Assembly (NCBI GenBank): GCA_004519485.1 | Contig: CP038131.1 | Location: 941,001 to 1,005,000, forward strand | From: Nannochloropsis oceanica | Taxonomy: Eukaryota > Sar > Eustigmatophyceae > Eustigmatales > Monodopsidaceae | DNA length: 64,000 bases | Reading direction: 5' to 3' | In this document: positions 9,599 to 18,111 of the stretch, piece after piece | Layout of the letters: each line of letters begins with the position of its first letter | Numbering within the stretch: position 1 is the first letter of the stretch | Made by a program: the position numbers and the translations under genes | Notes under the pieces: model-generated | Database searches by the model: none | Told to the model about the DNA's origin: nothing | The model's input: the letters and a program-made list of their open reading frames with translations, nothing else

Positions 9599-11385
9599 AT
9601 CGGCAGCAGCAGCTGTGGTTGTAAGGAAAGAAGGAGTGGCAGTGGCAGTTTGATTTTTTGATAGAAGGACCGAGAGTTGGAGGGGGAATTATAGGGATAG
9701 AGAAGGCGATGATGGAAATTGGAAACAGTGGTCAGAAGTAACAGAGAACAATTTCTTCTGCCTCCTCTTCATTGAAAGTCTCACCTTTTCCGTCCGTCAT
9801 GCGTTGGTGTCTTTGTAGCATACTGATTTTTGGTTTTTGTTTCTTCGTACAAATGTGGTTTAGCTAGTGGAGAAGCAATGATGCCATATGCAAAGGCGAA
9901 GTAATCCTTGTGCGAGGGGCTTGAGGCCCGAACAAACAGAAGGAAATAAAAACAAGGAGAAACAAGTTTTCATCGAGCAGTTGGGGTGAGCGGGAGGAAA
10001 AAGGTTATGCCCGTTGGGCCAGAGTCTTTTCCTATACTCCTTGTCGTCGCGAGGGACTTTTCTGTCCTCCATCGATTGGATTGTAAATTTTACTGTGCCA
10101 TAGATATCACTTTCGAATAGCATGTCACACACACACTGACGTCTCGTTTGCTTTAACCCAGCCAAATCAACCCCCCATTCTCTCACCCTGTCTCTCCCTG
10201 CGTTTCCTCACCAACATCCATTCTAAACGACATTGAGGCATTTCACAACGCCATCCCCGTGCTTAAAACCCTACTCTGCATCGATCCCTGGCCATGTTCT
10301 TTTCTGCTGCGTACCACGAACAAATGCAGGAGAAGGGGGAGGAGGAAGGGATAGGGGAGGAGAGGGCGGAGGCGGTGGAAGCAGAGGAGGAGGCGGAGGC
10401 GGAGGCGGAGGCGGAGGATGAGGTGGAGGACGAGGCAGAGGAGGAGGAGGTCATGGGCGGGCCATCCGAGGACTGTATTGGTGTGACACCTGTGAACAGT
10501 TCGTGTCTCGGGACGGCAAAGGGGCACGTAACATCCTGCGGGTGTACAGGAGTATGGTCCGTGGAGAAGCTCGTCCCCATGATCTTCGATTTGGTCAACC
10601 GCGGCAAGATATGCGGACACTCTATGTGTAGCGTTCCCGTTGACCTCCTCTTTAATCCTCCTTCCCCCTCTCCTCCTGGCCCTGTGTGGGCCGTCCGGGG
10701 ACTTTGTCTGGTCAAAAAACCTGTTAAAGTCGCTAGTAAAACTCGGACAATGAATAAGGGGTGAATAGGCAACATTTTATTGTTGGAAGGCTCCCCCTTG
10801 TATGCAAGTCCTAGAGGACGCAGGTAGCATGCGATAGTTCTAGAGGGATGTAGGGGCGGCAAAAAAGAACTACTTACATGCTTTCGCGCAAAAAAAAAAA
10901 GAGGACCCGCCCGTCTCGCCGTATTGATGGTCCTCATCGACTTGATGCTTCCTCTCATTTTGTCTTTAGGCATGACTCGCACCTTCACGCATCCCGTGCA
11001 CTCAGGTATAGAGATGACACGCATTGATGTAGTATCCGTTGCTCAGTGGCTGAGAAGATTGTTGCGCCGGTTTGAAGAGGTTTTGGATGGTGTAGGCGAG
11101 AGAAAGCCTCGTCTGTCCTCCCAGTTCTTTCCTCCTCGCCTCATCATGCTGGTCGGCCTTGTTGTGACCATCATAACCTCGCACGCGATGACTCACGACC
11201 TACCACATATTGTGTATTCAGCCGGTATTGGTGGAGCTGCAGAAGCGATGCGGAGTCTCAAGCATCTTCACGAAAGTCACCCTCACTTTCTCATCACCTT
11301 CCCCACCTCATATCTCTTCCACGCACCCCCATCACGGTACTCGTAAAAGCAGGTGGTCCTACAACTGCTGGTTTCCTTGGAAAAG
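9599..11385. other. intergenic with low-complexity purine tracts
   Basis: About 1.8 kb between two plus-strand genes. It includes an imperfect GGAGGC-type purine tract (about 10320-10450) and a candidate minus-strand ORF listed separately. The eL39 promoter should lie at the right end. No other supported gene. Confidence 0.4.
10263..10580 (-). CDS. candidate ORF with N-myristoylation-like start (uncertain)
   Basis: From the ATG at 10580 a 105-aa frame begins MGTSFSTDHTPVHPQDVTCP. Gly at position 2 and Ser at position 6 fit the N-myristoylation consensus. The second half is a Ser/Ala low-complexity run encoded by the purine tract and ends ...MARDRCRVGF. The frame may be the first exon of a longer gene, since GT donors occur inside it (for example after LFT). 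The opposite strand carries an equally long poly-Glu frame. No family recognised; this could be spurious. Confidence 0.2.
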   Translation of the reverse strand: MGTSFSTDHTPVHPQDVTCPFAVPRHELFTGVTPIQSSDGPPMTSSSSASSSTSSSASASASASSSASTASALSSPIPSSSPFSCICSWYAAEKNMARDRCRVGF

Positions 11386-11693
11386 ATGGTACGTTTGGAA
11401 GGATATAAGACGAAATGGAAATGTTGGTGGTTGTGTGGCAGGGATGGGATCCGCATGTCGTGAGACGGATCGTGCTCATCAGCGCGCCTTTCATTGGCAT
11501 CCGTCTTACCATCCCTTCTCCTTTTCACCACCAACTACAGCCTTCCCAGAAGACATTCCGCACTAAGCGGACACTTGCCAAGAAGCAAAACCAGAACCGA
11601 CCCATCCCTTACTGGACCCGCCTTCGCACCGGCAACACGATTCGCTACAACGCCAAGAGGCGTCACTGGCGCCGCACCAAGCTTGGCCTCTAA
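11386..11693 (+). CDS. RPL39: 60S ribosomal protein eL39 (2 exons; start codon alone in exon 1)
   Basis: Cytosolic large-subunit protein near the exit tunnel. Exon 2 (11541-11693) encodes [20 protein letters not shown]...[26 protein letters not shown], unmistakably eL39, but lacks an ATG. Exon 1 ends with ATG at 11386-11388, immediately followed by a GTACGT donor; the intron (11389-11540) ends CCAACTACAG. The joined protein is exactly 51 aa, the usual eukaryotic length. Placing the intron directly after the start codon is common in ribosomal protein genes and often linked to 5' intron regulation. Very secure. Confidence 0.96.
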
Positions 11694-12460
11694 AGGACTT
11701 CTCACACAGATCGAGCCATACGGCTGCTGTCACTGCTATTTTTTTCGTACGGCTATAACTTATCTTCTCTTCGCTATCTCATCTTCGGCACATGCATGCT
11801 GATTCTCTTATGAGCGTCAGACGCGGCGGGTGGAGAGGCGAGAGAGGGAGAAAGCGAGGAGGAGCAGGAGGGACAGGAGCAGGGATTAGACGACAGAGTG
11901 AGGAGTTGGGGTAGGGAGAAAGCGTAAGAAGGAGAGGCGGAGGGTATTTCCTTTCTTGGTTCGCATGAGAATATTTGCACCTGTACCTGCTCGTGGGGTT
12001 GGAGGGTGAAGGAGAAGCGAAAGAAAGAAAGAAAGAAGAGAAAATACACTACAATACGAGCAGGAGAGCCGTGCGACTTCAGCGGCCGATTTCTGGAACA
12101 ATTAAACAGCGACGCGTTCTTTCTGCTTCAAATATTTCTCTGATTTCCTTGCTTTTCCTGTACATGCTGCTTGCGACTTTGTGAATATACCAAAAAAATA
12201 AGTCCCGACCCTCTTTCCCTCCTCGTCTCATTCTTTTCCTCCTCGCCCTCTCGACAGAATACACCACTGCTTTCCCCGTCACCCTTCATTTATCCATACA
12301 CTTACCTCTCACACAGCAGCAGCAGCAGCAGTAGCAGCAGCAGCTGCAGATACGGCCACTTATCGCCTGCTAGGTATCGAATTCCTTCTACCAAATCCTC
12401 ACTACAAGTCCTTCATCTCCCTCCATCTCCTCCCACTCTTCCTCCTCCCCCTCCCTCCCC
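11694..12460. other. intergenic, convergent 3' region
   Basis: About 0.77 kb between the ends of the eL39 and EDR2-C genes. It holds GA-rich tracts around 11820-12040 and a CAG microsatellite from 12314 (six units, then interrupted). No supported gene. Confidence 0.5.
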
Positions 12461-13798
12461 CTAGCCCTCTCTCTCCTCTTTCCTCAATCCGTCAAACACC
12501 CCATCCACCGCCTTCTCGTATTCCATAAAATTCAACCTCGCTGCTCCCAACACTTGCTCTGGCAACTCTTCATCTCTTCCGCCCTCGATCAGAAACGCCA
12601 TTTCTAGCACCATGGAGGGGAACTTCGTTTTTAAGTATTTGAGCCCCTTCTTGGCCAGGAACGCGAAACAATGGACGTTGATGTCCATTTCTAGGTAAAG
12701 CAATTCAGACGAGGAAGTAGAGAGAGGGGAGGAGGAGGAACCAGAGGAGGAGGTTAAAAAGGAGGAGGAGGAGGGGCAGGAGAAGGAGGAGGAGGAGCAG
12801 GAGGGGGAGATTGTGGTGGTGGTATTAATGGTTGTGGGAAAAGAAGGGTAGGAGAGAGATATAGGAGAGGAAGAAGAAAAGGAGGGGGAGGAGGACGAGG
12901 AGGAGGACGAGGAGGACGAGGAGGAGTAGCCCTGGAAGAGGCGACCACTGTTAGTGATCAAGACTGGTTTACCATTATAATTGGAGATGAAAGAAGGTAA
13001 ATTCAATCCATCCAGATTTGCACAACTGGCAATAACCTTAAACCTCCCCCGCACCTCCGCATCGTACGGTGCCCTTCGAAAATAATCTTGCAAGAGCAAT
13101 AGAGATGGAGGCAATGCTTCCCTACCTCTTCCCCTTTCTCCCTTTCCCTCCCCTTGCTCCTGCTCCTGCATGTGTTTCTCAAGCAAGTCCACGGTGGACG
13201 CCTTCAAAGCAAACACAAAGATCGCACTTCGGCTGGGCCCACCCTCAACGCTACTAAATATGGCCGGCTCGCCATCAGGCAATAGGGTGTTGACGATAAA
13301 GAGAGGAGGAAACCCAGGGTAGCACCTGGCTGGACGCAATAGTTCCAAGCCCATGAAACGTGCAACGTGATTGACGCAGCCTGCTGATGTTTTGACAAAG
13401 TCGAAGGAAACCAAGCTGTAAAACGAATCGAGCGACGGTTGTTTTCGCCCTGTGCGCTTGTATGCGGGTCCGCGGACATTAAAGGCCGAGGCAGGCGTGC
13501 CCTCCCAGGTGTGTCTCGGGGGTGCAGGAGAGGAGGGAAAATATTTCAAAAGCTCAGACGCAGGTGTTGATGTTTGCTGTGTGATGTTTTGGTCCTCGGC
13601 ATTGCGATTGCCGTCTTGTCTATAGTCCAGGGTGGCAGTGGTAGAGGCCGTGGTCAGGTGATCCAGGGAGTGAATTGAGGCCGATGGCACAGTGGATCCC
13701 GGCACAAGTAATGTAGTCGCACTGTTTTTCATCATGATGGAGCTTATGATGCTAGCGGTGGTTGTGGTGCTGGTGCTGGTGGTAGATGACGACGACAA
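12461..13798 (-). CDS. EDR2 C-terminal (DUF1336) domain protein
   Basis: 445 aa, one exon. In plants the EDR2 C-terminal domain follows PH and START lipid-binding domains; here it stands almost alone. Residues 1-85 are Ser/Thr-rich and disordered. The domain runs from HTWEGTPASAFNVRGPAYKRTGRKQPS to the end: FYSLVSFDFVKTS, a VNTLLPDGEP strand, FKVIASCANL, NGKPVLITNSG, YLEMDINVHCFA and MVLEMAFLIEGGRDEELPEQ, LGAARLNFMEYEKAV. A Ser-rich insert of about 70 residues, with short Pro and Thr stretches, separates NSGRLFQGY from LYLEMDI. Probable role: lipid binding or membrane-associated signalling; the actual ligand is unknown. Further 5' exons coding PH/START were looked for in the next 500 bp and not seen. 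Confidence 0.85.
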   Translation of the reverse strand: MSSSSTTSTSTTTTASIISSIMMKNSATTLLVPGSTVPSASIHSLDHLTTASTTATLDYRQDGNRNAEDQNITQQTSTPASELLKYFPSSPAPPRHTWEGTPASAFNVRGPAYKRTGRKQPSLDSFYSLVSFDFVKTSAGCVNHVARFMGLELLRPARCYPGFPPLFIVNTLLPDGEPAIFSSVEGGPSRSAIFVFALKASTVDLLEKHMQEQEQGEGKGERGRGREALPPSLLLLQDYFRRAPYDAEVRGRFKVIASCANLDGLNLPSFISNYNGKPVLITNSGRLFQGYSSSSSSSSSSSSSPSFSSSSPISLSYPSFPTTINTTTTISPSCSSSSFSCPSSSSFLTSSSGSSSSPLSTSSSELLYLEMDINVHCFAFLAKKGLKYLKTKFPSMVLEMAFLIEGGRDEELPEQVLGAARLNFMEYEKAVDGVFDGLRKEEREG

Positions 13799-14388
13799 GG
13801 CACTGAAGTGCGGGAGAGTTGCCGGCCCAGGCCAAGCTCAAGACAATATATTGGTTATTCGCTTCTCGCCGATTGGTGTCCAGTGCGTGGAAGGGTACGC
13901 ATGAGAAAGGCGGCTCCGCGAGTGCTGTCTGATGTGGGCAAAAGAAAGCTTGCTTGTAAGATAAAGCGTGTTTCATGTTGTGTGAAGCAATACTGGGAGA
14001 ACCGGTCGCTTCCAGGTCATTTCCGACTGTTGCTTTATGCCGCGTCATTGCGTCATTATCTTGGAGGAGGTTGACCAATAGTCTATATACCTTCGCACAT
14101 GGTGAGGGACACTTTATTTGCCTCTTTGTTTTAAGAGAGGGCACCTTCATACTTTTTAAAAAGTGTGCCGCGCCATGCCTGGACACAGAAAGCAGCTTAG
14201 AGCTGACCATAACCCCTGATAAAATGCCTTCTAAACTCAAAAATGGAACGCAACAATTAAACCGTAAAGATGGCAAAGTCTGATACAAAGAGAATAATTC
14301 ATCTTCTGTTGAAATGCCATATGCTTTGATTTTCTTTCTGGTTTGTAATACAATTTATCCGCCTACACGCTCTTTGTACACACCTCGC
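13799..14388. other. intergenic, tandem
   Basis: About 0.6 kb between the start of the EDR2-C gene and the 3' end of COX19, both minus strand. No gene recognised. Confidence 0.5.
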
Positions 14389-15168
14389 TCAAGAAAAATA
14401 GCCTTTGCGCGAGCCCTTGACCCCGGTGCCACCCACAAAGCCCTCCGCTTCTCGCTTCCGATCGTAAAATTTCTCATCTCTGTTCAAAAAACGACAAGTG
14501 AGGGGGTTGGAATTAGCATTTTCCTTTTCTGAAATGCCTTATCTAATTCATTTCCTACGTACCTGGTCTTGTCCTCCTTGGCCTCCTCTTGCCCTTCTCG
14601 CTTTTCCTCGAAGCCGAGCTTGCTCAAGTCTTCCTTTTGCATCAGATTCTATCATAATTAAAGTGTTGCAGGGAGACCGTGAATTAGTGCACCTGTCCGT
14701 CACTTTGGCGTTTGTCAGATATTCTAAAATAGTCACACCCCACACATACACAGTTCGGCCTGCACCACTCCCCTTCCTTACACACTGACTAACCTTTTCC
14801 ATTCGACACTGCAAATACGCTTTTGATAAATCTTTACAGGCCGAATAATCCCGCTTGTTGCTCTCGATGCACCCCAGGAATTCGTGAGCCACGGCTCGGC
14901 ACTGCGAGTTTAAAGGTAGGAGCGGTATGATGAGTCGTTTGGACTTGAATGCTGGCACAGACATACGCAAGAAAGCTGGTCACACGTGCTACGTCCTTTT
15001 TAATCTGCGATTCTGTCACTCTCGCCAGGCCCTCCAAGGCGTCGTTTTTTTTGTACCCTTCCCTCAACTCCTTCCCCTCGCCTCATATACCTGGCCTGCC
15101 CGGTCCAGCGGAAAGCTCCCCTTCTCTGGTGGCTTCGCTTGGATACTTGCGCCGCCAAATGGATTCAT
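14389..15168 (-). CDS. COX19: COX19, twin CX9C cytochrome c oxidase assembly factor (4 exons)
   Basis: Intermembrane-space protein for copper delivery and redox balance in complex IV assembly. Exons (minus): 15168-15091, 14901-14794, 14648-14563 and 14479-14389; sum 363 nt, 120 aa. Exon 1 gives MNPFGGASIQAKPPEKGSFP then LDRAGQ, the PPE(K/R)GSFPLD motif diagnostic of COX19. Exon 2 contains both helices: C-RAVAHEFLG-C and C-KDLSKAYLQ-C, each exactly CX9C, ending QCRMEK. Exon 3 continues NLMQKEDLSKLGFEEK, again COX19-like, and exon 4 ends with EGFVGGTGVKGSRKGYFS. Donors are GTATAT, GTTAGT and GTACGT. It lies 214 bp head to head with IBA57, another mitochondrial factor, so the two may share a promoter region. 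Confidence 0.94.
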
Positions 15169-15382
15169 GCGAAATGTCGAATCAAAGCCTATAGTTGTGG
15201 TGGTGCCGGGTGTAGTTGGGAATGAGAATATGTGGCATCACAAGCAAGAGCCTCTTGCTAAGAGGACGAGGCGGGTACTCGCTGATGAAGCAAGGATATG
15301 TGCCTTGGAAGCTCATTACATGCTGCCTAAAAATACCCACGCCCCTTACATATACACCCCATCACATACCACGACACAGCCC
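15169..15382. promoter_or_regulatory. short divergent promoter region between COX19 and IBA57
   Basis: Only 214 bp separate the start codons of two oppositely oriented genes for mitochondrial assembly factors. Such spacing suggests a shared bidirectional promoter. No specific element was identified; this is inference from layout. Confidence 0.4.
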
Positions 15383-17051
15383 ATGCATTCTTCCACCTCT
15401 ACGACAAGACGGAGAGTAGCTGCGTCCTGGCTGCAGTGTGCCAGTGCGTCCGCCACAGCGGCTTCAATTTTACGGGTACGTGGCACTTTCATTCACCTTG
15501 AAAGAACCCGTCGCTCCGTCGTCGTCCCGTCCAGGTCTTACACACTTCAGTCTAAAATGCTTGTCCTGATAGTATGGTTTCTCCTTCGAACAAGCCCCTG
15601 CTCCTCGAAAGTAAAACACTCCCTACTACCCTCTGCCCCGCCTCTGCCCACGAGCCATCATCTTCATCTTGTAATTTATCCCCTTAACACCTCCGTAGGC
15701 ACCTAAAACACCAAGACGGCTCAGCAGCAGCAGCACAATCCCAACAAGATGGGACCCTCATGTCATGGCAACCAACAGATCAGGCGGCATCTGGGAAGTG
15801 GACCTGACTCGCGGGGAGAGCAATGGCAAGCGGTGCATCCTCCAACTGGCAGGGCCCGATGCTCCCAAGCTTGTGCAAGGTCTAATCACGAACGACATTG
15901 TCCATTTGACCGAAGCAAAAGCATCGTTGGCAGCGGCATTTTTGACGAATAAAGGACGGGTGATTACGGAGAGTGTCATAACCATTGCGACCGACGCCAA
16001 GGAAGCGCCGCATGGTGGCCCTGACAAATTCTTCCTAGACCTTCCTGTGGAGGTTAAAGAAGGACTCCTCCGTCATTTGCGCCTGTTCAAACTTCGTGCC
16101 AAAGTGCAGATAACTGATCTGACGGCCACGGCGAGGGTGTGCGTGGTGCTGGGCTTGCCGGACGAGGTACTCGTGGATCTAGATGTGGTGAAGAAGCATT
16201 GGACAGGACGAGGAGAAGAGGTCCTGGGGCTCGGACCCGACCCTCGGATTGCCTTGCCGGGACAACATCCTTTGGGCATTCGTGCAATCGTTACACCCTC
16301 CCCTGCCTTTCCCTTTTTTTGCTCGCAGCAGCAACAGCAGGAGCACCAGCAGCAGCCACGCGAAGTTTATGAGGCACTGCGTTTTTTGCATGGGGTTGGG
16401 GAAGGGCCAGACTTGGTTGAACGGTTGCCTTCGGAATGTAACCTCGATTTAACTCATGCCATTAATTTTCACAAAGGCTGCTACCTTGGGCAAGAGCTCA
16501 CGGCCCGCACGCAGTATAAGGGCGTGATTCGGAAGCGGGTGTTGCCTTTCTTCTTCCTTCCTTCCTCCTCCTCCTCCTCCTCCTCCTCCTCCTCCTCCTC
16601 CTCCTCCTCCTCCTCTTCTTCTTCTTCTTCTTCTTCTTCTTCTTCTTCTTCTTCTTCTTCTTCTTCTTCTTCTTCTTCATCATCAGAAGCACTTCCAGTC
16701 GGTTCCTTTTCTGATTTCCTCCCTTTTCCATCTGCTTGTCCTTTCATGGCTTCCCCACTGATTCCCTGCAGTAGTAGCAGCAGCACCAGCAGTAAAGGTG
16801 CGAATATTGTGGATGAAATTACGGGGAAGACTGTTGGGTCTATCGTATCTTGTGCCAAAGGGAGCAATCTCGGCCTGGCACTTTTTCGACTTGAGCATAT
16901 ACTGGCAGGCGGACCTAAGGTGCGTTTGGTGGTGGCTGGGAAGGGGAAGGTCGGAGGGGAGGAGAGAGAGGAGAAGCAGATGGTGAGGGCGTTTTTGCCG
17001 CCGTGGTGGCCGACGGCATTGGATTTAGCAACGGGGAAGGTGCGGGCCTGA
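15383..17051 (+). CDS. IBA57: IBA57, mitochondrial Fe-S assembly factor (YgfZ/GcvT family), 2 exons
   Basis: Folate-binding-fold protein needed for maturation of mitochondrial [4Fe-4S] proteins. Exon 1 (15383-15475) encodes an Arg/Ser/Ala-rich mitochondrial presequence, MHSSTSTTRRRVAASWLQCA...SILR; donor GTACGTGG. Exon 2 starts at 15699 after CTCCGTAG, phase 0, reads APKTPRRLSSSS..., and runs to 17051; total 481 aa. The body starts GGIWEVDLTRG and has LQLAGPDAPKLVQGLITNDI and the family signature NFHKGCYLGQELTARTQYKGVIRKR. Directly after it comes a run of 41 serines (17 TCC, 21 TCT, 3 TCA codons; 16563-16685), splitting the C-terminal barrel from the core. A Gln/Glu/His-rich insert lies earlier (about 16328-16360). 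The downstream ATG at 15765 would make a shorter, untargeted form. Confidence 0.92.
16563..16685 (+). repeat. in-frame (TCC)17(TCT)21(TCA)3 microsatellite, poly-Ser in IBA57
   Basis: A perfect trinucleotide tract of 123 bp in coding frame gives 41 serines. TCC units switch abruptly to TCT, which suggests two expansion events. On the minus strand the same tract reads as poly-Glu. Confidence 0.95.
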
Positions 17052-18111
17052 AATTCGAGGTGGAGGTGGAGGTGGAGGAGAGAGCAGAAAAAGAGGTGGA
17101 GATAAGGAGGAGGAAGAGGGAGAGGAAGAGGAAGAGGTGGCAAGGCAATGGACTGTTTGAAATGCATGCGATTCTGATGTTGAAGGACAAGTAAATAAAG
17201 ACAATAGAACGATTTTGGATTTACATGGCTTATTATGATTACACCACGTTTGGGTATGTCATGTCAGATATCTTTCATTCTTCTTCATTTAATCCTTTCG
17301 GCGTTATCTTTGTTGTTGTTGTTGTTGTTATTATTGTTATTCTCGTGTGTTGGTGTTGTTCTTGTCCAGTCGGCTGGTGCCGCTGTAGGTGCTTTATCTT
17401 CTTTTTTTGTGTGTGTGTTGCCTCGTCGGTTTCCGATGCCTTAGACCCTGCTTTGGCTCCATAGTGGCCAGGCAATGCGGCATGCAGACTCGCTTGTACT
17501 TTCAAAAATGCAGCCGACTCAGGGATTGTCTCGTGGTAATTGTCATTGCATTATCTATATTTTTCAATCCATCACATCAGGCTTGTTGGTGGGTGTTCTT
17601 CGTCTCCTCCTTGAGAGTTGATGTTATCCCTTTGCACTACCTTACATTAAATATCATGCCTTAGAATCCCCTCACACTCACAAATACAGGCGCACCCTCA
17701 CCCTCTCATTTATTCACACTTACTGTGTTTTGTAAGCGGTTTTCCCGCCTCTTTCAGTTCCTCTTTCTCTTTACTTTCTCTCTCTCTATCGCTCTCTCCC
17801 TCACACACATACACACACACATATATATATACATACACTCACTCACACACACAAACTCTCACTCACACGAATCAATCAATCTTATCTTCTCTCTCTCTCT
17901 CTAAATCTCTCTCTAAATCTCTCCTCCGTCATCCTCCTCTGTCTTCCCCCCCCCTTCTCCGTTTCTCCTCTTATTCTCTCGGCGCGCTCACTATTTCGGT
18001 GGCTGCAGCACATGAAAGCAGTGTCTTTCTTCACCTCCCTCCCCCTCGTTCCCTTTCTCCTTCTTCTTCTCCTTCTCCTCCTTCTCCTCCTTCTCCTTCT
18101 CCTCCTCCTCT
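17052..18111. other. intergenic, convergent; microsatellites
   Basis: About 1.06 kb between the ends of IBA57 and the NEMP-like gene. 17760-17930 carries mixed CT, CA and TA dinucleotide runs; 18055-18111 begins a TTC/TCC tract that continues into the NEMP C-terminus as Glu codons. No supported gene. Confidence 0.5.

Noticed and set aside
10294-10764. Plus-strand frame with a long Glu/Ala run
   Set aside because: The run comes from a purine microsatellite; the flanks show no domain. Not reported as a gene.
16481-17167. Long minus-strand frame with a poly-Glu run
   Set aside because: It is the antisense of the IBA57 exon; the Glu run is only the complement of the TCC/TCT serine tract.
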